64,000 bases of DNA from assembly GCA_035610365.1 (NCBI GenBank), contig CM069439.1:310001-374000 (forward strand). Direction: 5' to 3'. This document shows positions 12,221 through 22,314 of this stretch, in pieces. Source of the DNA: Aquatica leii. Its lineage: Eukaryota; Arthropoda; Insecta; Coleoptera; Lampyridae. Within the stretch, counting starts at the first letter, position 1. Every line of letters begins with the position of its first letter. The position numbers were made by a program, and so were the translations under genes. Under the pieces are notes generated by a model. The model saw nothing but the letters and a program-made list of their open reading frames with translations. It had not been told where the DNA came from and did no database searches.

Positions 12221-12589
12221 CAAAAATGAGTAATCGCTGTAGATAACGCCCTCTAGTTTATTTATTTTAAACTAAACGGTTGAACTTTCTGTCGAAAGAT
12301 CATAAAATATTCTTGCAAATGAGATCAAAAGTATTCAAATAGGTTGAATGATTCAGTAGAGATCGGCAAACAATGACACGCGCGTCACCAACTAACACGC
12401 TAGAATATTTCACGAAACTAGCGAATCGCGAAAGCCTTCTGCAGCTCAAAAGTTCGTTTGCCGACATCCAGGCGTTTTTCATTCAGTCAGTCTGAATGCT
12501 GATAATGCTCAGTAATTCGGTGCATGTGTAACGTAACGTAAAATGCGTCAGTAATCTATCTAATCTAGTGTCTAGTGGAGACAATGGCT

Positions 12590-13890
12590 GGCCCACCAAA
12601 AATGCAAATTTTCCAAAAAAAGAATGCAAAGAATTAGCGATATCCCTTTACCTGTTAGAACTGTTTAGCGCCGAACTATTTCCTTAGCAGAAAATATCAA
12701 CAGCCAATTGCAAACCGTTTTAATAGATGCAGATGTTTTCAGTTTTGTTCTTGACAAATATAATTCACTTAAAGAAGAGTTGTGTTGTTTAGCGTCAATG
12801 ATATCTATTACTAAATGAGTATATATACTTCAAGAAGTTTTGAAATTTTGCAACTTTGAAGAAAGCGGCCGTTTGGATTTAAAATCAAAGTTATTTTCTG
12901 ATACAACTGATGGAGCACCTAGTATGGTAGGTCGTAATTATTATCAAAAACTTCAACGACCATTGCTAAATTTTTATTGTGTTATGTGGAAAGATATCCA
13001 ACCTACAAATTAACTTTGTTATGCATACTGTCATCAGTATTGTAAATTTAATCCTTTCCAATTCTTCATGATCCCACAGACAATTAAAATTTTTTTTGCA
13101 AGAATTGTAAGTCGAATATGGCGATCTTGTTTTACACAACAACGTTAGATGGCTAAGTAAACGAAAGTAATAAAGTTGAAAAGTTTAAGAATGTTAATAG
13201 CAAATAATTTATAATTTATAAAAAACTTTTTTAGTTGACATAACCGGCATATCAAACAGATTCAATAAAAAACTTCAGAGAACTCAGCTGACCGTTTTAA
13301 ACTTACATGAGTGGAAGATTTTAAGCCAAAAACTGCAGTTGCTTTGCACATATATCATTTAACAATAGTTTAGATACTTTCCACCACAAAAGTCTACACT
13401 AGCACTCGAAGGTGCATTTGATCACCATGTAATATTGGACATTTAATTCAGCAATTTGAGAAAAGATTTCAGGACCTGCAGGCACATGGTTCTATACTAA
13501 CATTAGAATGTCTTCCGGGTTTGGACCGTGTCATAGTTGCAACCGAAGCTTCGGTTGCAACTATGACACGGTTCAAACCCGGAAGACATTCTAATGTTAG
13601 TATAGATTCCGGCCGTGGAAGCCTTCGCTATTACATGGTTCTATATTTCTGTAACTCAACAAATCCAAAGAAGCAAAAGAAGCCGACCTGTATTTGAATT
13701 ATTTCATTTTTTTAAATATAGATTTACTGAAACTTGAATTAATTGAATTTATAAATTCATCTTTATGGACGTATAAATACCAAACGCTCCGAGTTCAGCT
13801 GTAAACGGAAAATACAAATTATGCTTCAGTTATAGCAAACTGTTGAGCTGAACTGTCACAAAGATTCGAATCTATGAAGAAAGCTGCATT
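12590..13890 (+). pseudogene. ZBED-type hAT transposase remnant, interrupted
   Basis: This is a heavily decayed hAT transposase of the ZBED5/GTF2IRD2-related kind. Readable blocks, spread over three frames, are FSDTTDGAPSMVG (family: TTDGAPAMTG), VMHTVISIVNLI, SHRQLKFFLQEL and VEYGDLVLHNNVRWLSKRK. The last is the highly conserved YGD-x-x-x-H-x-x-VRWLS motif. Then come DITGISNRFNKKLQ and LIQQFEKRFQDLQAH. The coding trace is interrupted at 13497-13632 by a palindromic insert and resumes after the target-site duplication. Many stops make it non-functional. The N-terminal zinc finger is not seen. Confidence 0.8.
13497..13632 (+). mobile_element. 136-bp palindromic PLE-derived element, copy 1
   Basis: The insert is bounded by a perfect 13-bp duplication, acatggttctata, at 13484-13496 and 13633-13645. 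It sits in a decayed hAT gene. Most of it is an inverted repeat centred between 13548 and 13549. Counting six bases of the left duplication, the arms are 13491-13548 and 13549-13606, with one mismatch and no spacer. After the right arm comes a 26-bp tail ending ggccgtggaagccttcgcta. That tail and the right arm match the 3' end of the window's Penelope-like elements. No protein is encoded. The six duplicated bases tctata also occur at the arm boundary inside the element, so microhomology may have joined the 5' end to the target. Confidence 0.9.
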
Positions 13891-15470
13891 TGCAAAATAG
13901 AAAAAAAAACTCGATAGTATATGGTTTTTGAAAAAAACGTAGAGACAAAATATTTAAATACTAGAAACAAGATAAAAACATTTATATAATAGTATACAGT
14001 GGTTTATGTAGGTACCTTAGCAAAAAAATTATATTTTCGTTTACGAATTTATTTCAGAATGCTGAATTTTGAGTGAATACAATAATTGTAATAAAATCTT
14101 CTCTTATACAGTGCACGCCGCTTATTGGAATCACGGATAATATTATAACTTTATTAAGGAACGGACCGAACGTATGCTACTACATAGAAGAATCATCGGT
14201 TACAGTATTCCTAATTTCGGTTTATGTTATCAATTTTATTCTCAGGTTTGTGTCTATGCATGAACAAAAACCTATTTTTCATGAATTCTTTAAGCTAATG
14301 AGTGCTGTTTTACACGAAGTGAATGCTAAATTTTTCCAATACGCATGTTTAGGGTAAAAGATTGAATCATTATCTCTTAAAAATGCTTGTTTTGCATATT
14401 TAGCTTTATTTTTGCAGTGTTATTTATTTATTCAAGTATTTTCACTGACCTATGTAATATTACACGATTTAAACGTCTATAAATTTTCGAGTTACTTTGT
14501 ATTTTTAGTGTACGTGTAAAGAATGTGCAGTTCTTAGAACAACAACTTCATTTAAAAACGTCTTATTTTTTATCTATTCTTATTTTTAGTGTTAGTAAAC
14601 TAGTGAGTTCTAGCAACAGCAAATCAAACATCATAACATCATTTTTGATTTTTTTTATTCGTGCTCTCAACAAACTTAGCAGCTTATTTAATGCAACCAG
14701 TCCGTAATTTTCGATTTATTTAGCTAAAAATTTTGGTTTTTTAAATGTTTTGTTAGAACTGTTATTTTGACATTTTTGCTTGTATTAATTCTATAGTTTT
14801 ACCTGCTAAATGAATAACCTGCTAATAACATACACGCGTATGTATTTACTACTTTCTAACCAATAAACATTTGATTTTATTTCAAACATCGGATTTTTAT
14901 TCTGTTATTGTTATCAAAAACCCTAAATTCCAATGTGATTAAGCAGAGTATGTGCAAATAAAATATGGGTTTTCACAAAAAATTTAAAAACTAACAAAAA
15001 ACTTGAAGCAAAGTCACAAGAATTAAAATGAGTTAGACACTTAAAACGAATTGGTACCAAAACAACGGCTGAATTAGAGATCTAAAAATCGTGTATTGAG
15101 AACGTAAAGAAAAATCTAAGAAATCTTAGGAAAACGATTTGAAAACAAAAATATGCAGCAAAAAATCGAAATCCACAAAAAAGGGCAATTTAAAAAAATG
15201 TCTGTCTAAGATAAGAATACACAATATGGTGATATCAAAAGCAGTAAGCAATACAGATTTGATTAAATAAGATTAGTTTTATTTAATTTCGAAAATATTT
15301 TTGTTTATTTTTTGGTATTACAAAGAATAAAGTAAAATAAAAACACATTTTCTTTGCACATTTTAAAAGCTTTTATGTAGTGACGTCATTTTTTTCTCCG
15401 ACGTTTCATACAGACAGAAAGACAAACAACTCAATTTTTTCAAAACTAAAAGAAGCTCTGCTCTAACAAT
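13891..15470. other. Gene-free AT-rich stretch
   Basis: No family is recognisable. The ORFs at 14073-14357 (non-ATG start) and 14525-14707 are short, hydrophobic and without motifs. Confidence 0.4.
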
Positions 15471-16440
15471 TACCTATACGTTTTCGATAAAACCAGCAAA
15501 GATGTAGCGACAAAATTTTCAAGATCTGAGAGAAAGGCGGACAAGTGCCATAGTAGCCTACATACGACTGCAAACGATAAATATTTATGTGCTGTTGGAA
15601 ATCACAACCATGATAATGACACTGCAGAAGTAGGTATGTGCTAAAGTAAAAGTTTCTATAAAAAAACGACCCAACATAAGAAACACATTTTCTTGGATGG
15701 AACATTTTGACAAACACCTCCATTATTTTACGAAATTTACGTGATACTGGCCAGTAGGAGTGACTTCGCTTTTCCAGTTTTATACGCTCTTTGTGTAACA
15801 AAACACAACGATTCTATGACAAACTATTTTCATTTATCAAGGAAATGTAGTCGCAGTTCCAACCCCAAGCAATTTCACTGGATTTCAAAATGGCTGTAAT
15901 CAAATCAGCTACTGATGGTTTTCTAATAGTCTGTTTCAAGTTTAAAAATGAATTGCGTGCAAATGGATTGATAACACAAAATAATAGCAACTCTAAATTT
16001 GCGTAAAGCGCACGTACAATAACTGCGTTAGTTTTCGTTTCTATTCAACAACTCAATGCCGCAACTGAAGAACTGACTATTCATCTACCAAACGATTTGC
16101 AACCAATTTTAGATTGGTTTGAAGACAATTACGCCGACAGCGAAATAGGAACGGTATACGACAAAAAAACACTTTTTTCGTCTAATATGTGGAACATGTA
16201 CAAAAGGGTACTAACGTAAACAACCAAGATACCAAGCGGCTGATAAAGGAATCAAAAATATTGTTCAAGAATTTGGAAACCGAAGAGTTATGGAATATTT
16301 AAGAGGAATTTCTCGCAATTTTGCAATGGAATGGAAAGTAAAAGTAAAAGAATGTGAATCGCAAACAAAAACTAGTAGTGAATTATATTGTAGTTCTACT
16401 TTTTATTATATGACTACATGTAGGTATACTATTTAAGAAC
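15471..16440 (+). pseudogene. FLYWCH-MULE transposase remnant
   Basis: The left part, about 56 codons from 15471 in one frame, is a FLYWCH zinc-finger domain. It starts YLYVFDKTSKDVATKF, has the spaced Cys of ADKCHSSLHT and ends in the His pair GNHNHDND. The MULE transposase follows: FLDGTF at about 15690 (first catalytic Asp), then PPLFYEIYVI and FAFPVLYALCVTK. After more frame changes comes the C-terminal block LAALAFV-like, LPNDLQPILDWFEDNYA and LFSSNMWNMYKRVL, matching the ILQWFEDTYVG...PLFPIEMWN signature of insect FLYWCH-MULE proteins. Stops and frameshifts mark it as dead. Such proteins cut and paste DNA with the FLYWCH finger binding DNA. The minus-strand ORF at 15463-15801 is its shadow. 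Confidence 0.8.
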
Positions 16441-17989
16441 TGTAAGTTGATTTGACTTGTTAGTCATCAGGGGGCTTGAATCAATAAAGAATTTTAAGTT
16501 ACTTATAATTACATTAAGATTCATAATACTAATTTTTTTATTGCCAGAAAGATCGTGGACTATTTTTAATAATTCTAAACCTCGGCGACCAACCGGCGGG
16601 AGCCCAAACATACCGACGGACAAACGGCGGTGCCTAAAAGTCCTGCTCCGTAGGTCTGCGTCATAAAAATAATTCCTAATTTTTATGTATTGATAGTATG
16701 TAGCTTTCTAGTAGCTTCTTCCCCTTTCCAGGTTTCAATACTTACTTCTTCGAGTTGCTGATGCCAGATATTCTCCCTTTTTTGTCAAATATTTCTCCCC
16801 TCTTTTGTCAAATATTTGAAGTTTATATAAATATTATAGTTTGACGCAGAAAAAAAAATTAAGAAAAACCTTACTCTGTACACTCAACAAAAACAAAAAA
16901 CTAGACATTTCAACCAAAAAGAGATAATAAAAAACCACTACTTAAAATGTGATTAAAACTTAAGAGGAATAGTCATATTCACAATGTTATATTATATATT
17001 ATAGGATGTTACATTTGTGTAATATAAAATGTGTTCAAAAAGTAATTTTAATAAAGTTTATGTTTTCAATATGGAACTTTTATTTACATACGAAAATATT
17101 TCTTATAAAAATAAAATGCAGTTTACTATTTCAAATCATTCAAAAATAAGAATATATTGATTTTTTAGTTTTTGCGGATAAACAATTTAACCTTGTGGTA
17201 TTGCCAATGTTTATTATTCGTCTAATTTGAACTTCTTGAATAGCATCGCGAACGGCCACAAATGATTGCCCATCGCCTTCGCTAAGAAGCCAAGTTTACA
17301 CCGCTTACTATTCTAATCGAAATAAACCAAGGTGTCCCGTTTTTTGTTTAGTTGAGTGTACATTCACCTGTAATCTATCCAGAACTGTTTTACTTTCTTA
17401 TTTAAATACATTTTTGTTGAAATTCTAAAAGACGTTATTTTAAGCATAGGTTTGTTATAAAATATCCATTACTTTTTAAAAACTGTATACGTTAGAGTGA
17501 TTGTATAGCGAAATAAAAAAGCAATTATTTTCAACGTTGATGATTTTTGGTTCTTTACCAGAAACAAAATATATCCAATACTGAATGCTTTATAACAGTA
17601 ATTGTTTTTCTAAACTACGCAAAGTTTTAAAGTGTTTTCCATTAATGTTATTAAGAATGCTTTTTGAAGTTATATTGGTTTTAATTGGATTATAAGCAAA
17701 CAATTTAGATTTCTGTATAATTAACCTTCATTTGCAGCTTTTTATTTGTAAATACAGAAACTCCAATTATCTCTTTGTTCCACATTAATCGTTTCAATAA
17801 CCGTAGTGTTTCTCAATCTGCTCAATAAATTTGAGTCTTATTAGCAGGCGAAGGAGCTGTTGCTAATCAATTAAGATGTGTATAAATTTGCAATGGATAT
17901 AGCGGTGTTTATTACATCTACTAAATCGATTACGTATAATGTAAGCGTGTAACTTGAACAGTTGAAATAGTGGAAGAAAATTGAGCGAA
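16441..17989. other. Gene-free stretch with a short GC-rich patch
   Basis: Mostly AT-rich. A GC-richer patch at about 16575-16665 holds repeated cggcg/ccgacgg-type words and is open in two opposite frames, but neither frame shows a motif. No RNA fold or mobile-element end could be assigned. Confidence 0.4.
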
Positions 17990-18480
17990 AAATTATTGAT
18001 GTGGAATTGCCAATAACGTATTAATTAAATCACGTTACGATTAATAAAACGCCGAAAAGTGAATGTTCCGCTGTAAATGAAACTGGCTCGTTCAGTGGCA
18101 AATGAATCATGATTACAATTTGGAAGCGTCCCTATCATCATATTGGCATTTCAATTCCGTTTGTCCTTTAATAGCTAGAAGGATGGAGTGGAGGGAAGGA
18201 GGAGATGTATTAGTGAACACATCGATTAGCGTTTCAACTGGAAATGGCCACTAGAGCGAGTTCGCCGTATGCGCTCCGATTATCGCTCTATTTCGCCACA
18301 TTCTCATGTACGTCGTACTCTAACCGCTCAACATTAAATCAACTCGTCGAATAAAACGCGATCCAAGTTTTTGCCAGATACTCTTTTACAAAGGAGCGTG
18401 TAAAGGATACTACGTACTTTTGTTTTCTCTATTTAACCCGTTAATAAAGCCGACAAACTAATTATTCCGTATGATAAAAT
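17990..18480. promoter_or_regulatory. Candidate cis-regulatory block
   Basis: Base composition shifts to near balance for about 400 bases, with no open frame and no transposon motif. The left edge carries attaattaaat and gattaataaaa, typical homeodomain-type sites. With a homeobox exon 9 kb away on the minus strand, this could be an intronic or upstream enhancer. That is inference from composition and position only. Confidence 0.2.
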
Positions 18481-18988
18481 TTCAACCCCTGTAATCATCT
18501 CTAACAACGAAAATTTATGACCGAATATTCGAAACTCGATTTATCTAAATAAACTTAAAAATTTGTTAAAATCTCTCTTTCAAGATACAATAAATTTTAT
18601 TTTATGTAAAAATTTGTAAGTTTTTTTTTATTTTTGCGTATAATTATAAAAATCGGCGTAATTAAGAAAATACAGTGAGGTAATAAAGTAAGGAACAAAA
18701 TTTATACTTGCGTTATATAATGATTTCAAGCAAAACGTTCAAACAGGTCAATTTTACTTTTTAATTAACCACCTTATAACATAAAAAATTTACTTATAAC
18801 GTCATGTATTTTTGCACAATGACGTCATCATTGGTTTTTTTATTTTTATTAGATGGTAGGTATAACTACTTAAATTATGCTGTACAAAATTTGGTACTTT
18901 AGTTAATTATTTTTTTGAGAAAATAACACATTTACCGTAAGAAATAAAAATTTAACTTTAATGGAAGAAAATAAATATTGAACCTTAA

Positions 18989-20113
18989 CCCTTAACCGCC
19001 TAAGTCTCAAAATCCGGACGTTCGTACCCGGGACCGGTCACTGAGACCGCAACATTTCTTGTAAAAATATACAAAGTTTAAATTATTATTTATGTGCTGT
19101 AAGTAGCTTAAACTATTTATTGGGGTTGGTATGAGTAATTGAACCTTTGCATTTTTTTTAATTTGTAACAAAATAATTTGTTTTACAAAGCTAACATTTG
19201 CTCTTTTACAAGAGAGCTAAATAAAAATCGCTCACATAAAAACTGGTATGAAAAAAAGACTAAAGCTAGAAATTTGTTTTAGTTAAAGGGTCAAAATAAT
19301 TAAAAATCATAAACTGGAAAAGAAAAAACAAAGTGAACATAAAAATTGCAAGGCTTTAAAATGACCCTAAAAATTTTCGCTGCAGTTACGACAAATCTTA
19401 TTTGTGCAATCTAAACACATTAGTTTCTTGGAGCTATGGCATAAATAAAATGTTTTTCATTTTAACTTTGGATCACACATGTAACAGGTTTTTCACTTTG
19501 CCAGTTTTGCGTCTTCTTGAGGAATTGCTGCTTGAATGCCTAGTACTCTGCGACTTTGCGTATACATGCTCGAAATTCATACGTTAAATGGAAGTCCTCA
19601 TGCCTTCTTTGCATATGCGGTGTTACTAACTGCCTTGCCAAAAATGATATAAAATCAAATCTTGTAGTGTTTGGATTGTCTTTATAAGAATTTTATAGTA
19701 CAAATGCATTATTAGCACTTATATCGAGCATTATAAAGAATAAAGCTCTAGGCCAATGCCTATTACGACGTTCAGTTGATAAATTGGCACATTTTTGATC
19801 TAGAGAATCAACCCCTCCTTTTGTGTTGTTCTAGTACATAACTATTTAACAAAATTGAAAAGTCCGCACAGCGCACGTGTGCGTTTCATACACATAAATA
19901 CCCGGGTCCGGTCAGAGTGACCGATGTAATATTTAAAAAGAATTTAATTCATGTTTACTAATAATTAATAATAAACGGACATTAGCCATTTGGTTGTTAT
20001 GATGTAGTGAACGATTAGCTAGACGCTGTATACTGTGGGTGTTGCTTGTAAAAAAATACACACGATTCGTAAAATCGTTCCGGTCTCAGTGACCGGACCT
20101 AGGTGGTTAAGGG
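18989..20113 (-). mobile_element. piggyBac element, 1125 bp, internally deleted
   Basis: Both ends are visible. TTAA at 18985-18988 is followed by CCCTTAACCGCCTAAGTC, and the right end is its near-complement, ending in GGTTAAGGG at 20113 before TTAA at 20114-20117. TTAA duplication and CCC...GGG ends are piggyBac hallmarks. A subterminal ccggtcactgagacc motif lies inside both ends in opposite orientation, with a variant near 19910. On the minus strand the body holds the transposase C-terminus: GGVDSLDQKCANLSTERR (third catalytic Asp), FIMLDISANNAFVLY and QLVTPHMQRR. A cysteine-rich tail follows (C-x2-C, then C-x2-C-x5-C-x2-C), with a stop inside it. The N-terminal two-thirds is missing, so it would depend on another copy to move. 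Confidence 0.9.
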
Positions 20114-20478
20114 TTAAAAACAAACGAAATTTAACGCAAATGTTCAAATTGCGCTCCGTTAACCATTTGGCACAGATCGATGCGAGTGTAAACACTTTGG
20201 ACACTCACGGACTTCTGGAATCTGGAACAATGTGCGTTTTTTGCAAATTATTGTTATCATGTCTGTATCATTTTTGACGGATGAAACAAAAACTACTCGT
20301 AAATTTTACTTTTTAAAAAAGAAGCATTTAACAAGTATTTGAGACACTCCAAGCAGTTCAGCTTTTAACAACAAGCTGCAAAATTAATGTTTGCATGGGG
20401 AGAGAATCTATTGTACAATTTTAAACCGTTAGATTTCGAGAAAAACTCGCAATATAAAAACATAATAACGTCAAAAAA

Positions 20479-21035
20479 AATTTATTGCATAATTTTACGT
20501 TTCAAGGTCTCCTGAATCAGAAAAATGTGTGCGTGTGTGTGTCTGTACTAAGATAAGAATGTCTTCCGGGTTTAGACCGTGTCATTGTTGTTGTAACCAA
20601 AGTTGCCAACGTTTCGCCCACTTTCGTAAGGGGCTTCATCAGGGCGTGAGATAAATCGCAAAACTCAAACAAGTGCGTGCCTGTGTCTGTGTGTAACGAT
20701 GTACCCACGATAACTCTTGAACCAAAAGTTTTAATAACTTGAAATTTGGTATGGGGCTGGTTTTTCATATTCTCTCGGTTCTATCAAAAGATGGGTCTGA
20801 GAAAGAAATCGAAAGTGGGTGTATCTGCTATTTTTAACAGTTTTCCTAATATAATTTCGTACGTATGTAAATTATTCGAATTATTTTTAGTTTCTTATAG
20901 CGTTAATTCTTCTTAACAATTTATTCAAATAAAAAATTTTTCTAACATTAACAGTTTATTAGATATTTGATTTATAATTGAAAGTGAATTCCATATATTA
21001 TCCTAACTTCGAATCCTGCCTACAATTTTTTTTAG
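20479..21035 (+). repeat. Dispersed repeat R2, copy 2, split by a PLE fragment
   Basis: Same repeat as at 11400-11818, in the same orientation. The TG-rich patch is interrupted at 20547-20672, and the sequence then resumes with gtgtaacgatgtacccacg. Apart from the insert the copies align closely, with scattered substitutions and small indels. Confidence 0.85.
20547..20672 (-). mobile_element. 126-bp Penelope-like 3'-terminal fragment
   Basis: This insert splits repeat R2 and is flanked by an 18-bp near-perfect duplication (20529-20546 and 20673-20690, two differences). On the minus strand it reads the PLE end region: ctcacgccctgatgaagccc, a hairpin, gaaacgttggcaac, then acggtctaaacccggaag. 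It lacks the final ggccgtggaagccttcgcta found in other copies. A frame through it reads SHALMKPLTKVGETLATLV, which recurs wherever this end occurs. It carries no complete gene. The flanking duplication sits in a TG-rich microsatellite-like patch, so its exact length is uncertain. Confidence 0.75.
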
Positions 21036-21153
21036 AAAACAATTCCATATCTTGAAAATAAAGCATACGTTAAAAAATTACAATTTTTCTCTAAATTCTT
21101 TTGACTTGTTTTTAAATATTGAAAAAGTATCGAGTTTAGGAAAATTCACCGTC

Positions 21154-21211
21154 AGCAATTCATCACCAGCAGTTCATCGCCAGCAATTCACCACCTTAGC
21201 AATTCACTGCT
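21154..21211 (+). repeat. Four-copy 14-bp minisatellite
   Basis: Four head-to-tail imperfect units: agcaattcatcacc, agcagttcatcgcc, agcaattcaccacctt and agcaattcactgct. No coding role is apparent. Confidence 0.8.
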
Positions 21212-22314
21212 AAAAATTTGTTGTTCTGTCAATGGCGTCAATTATAAAATACTAAAGAATGCTAAAATATTTGCATAATTAGTTTTATGTCAATAAAAAT
21301 TTGGACGTGCGGGTTTTTAAAGTAATACGAAGGTTTTGCAATATTTTAATAGATAATGTATTATTTAAAAAAACCTGTTGAACCACATGGAGGTGTCGGC
21401 ATACTAGCCTCCATTTTTTTGTTTTTTCTTTAAATTTTTTTTTTCATTATAGAGTAATACTCAAATCAGCTTATGTTTAGAATGTAATGTTATGAGCAAT
21501 ACCACATAAGTAATTAAAAATAGTCATATTCGCTTCATGATATGTAGGTACTACTCTTTGTAACCGTTGAGCAGTGTCATGGTATTTATTTTGTTTGATA
21601 TGTCATAAACGTTTGTTGTAAATAAATGTAACATTTTTAGGAAGTAGTTGTAGTCTACAGTCAACTATTGTCGTCTCGTTTTACCACATTGCGGTTATTA
21701 GTAGTATATTTTAGCACTTATTGTGTCCTTGAACCAATTTATCTATCGCAATAATCTTACGTTTCCGATATTTTTGAAGTACAACTATATTCTAAATTCT
21801 AAAGATAAAAGACAGAAGATTTGTGGTTACTAATATAAAGCACAAATCTAAAATCGAGAATCTCAGTTGAAAAATACACCTACGTAGTGTTTATTTTTAA
21901 CTTCGCAAATAATAATTTTAAATCTCCAATAACTAGCTAAACAATTTTCTATAAGATAGTAGTTAATGTAAGAAAAACTAAAAATATTCTCAGAAAAGTA
22001 AAAAAACTATTAGTTACAAAAATGTATCTATTACTTACGTAAAACTAAATCACAAACCTTCCTGTGTAGATCTTATAAATGTTGCAAACTTCACATAAAA
22101 CAAGATAAGCAGTCACTTTAATTTTCTAAAAAAAATGTATACAAGTTTTCTTTAGAATGTTTGTCTGTGAGTAAAACTGCATTTAAAAAAAATCTGCAAA
22201 TTTTGTAGTGTATTTTGCCAGCTTCTGTAATTTATTAAAGATTAAGCAATTATAAACAAGTCAACCAATAAAACCTAAAGATATTTAATCAGTCATTGTT
22301 TAAACGGTAAACTG

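Noticed and set aside
15463..15801. 112-codon minus-strand ORF
   Set aside because: Antisense shadow of the FLYWCH domain and start of the MULE transposase.
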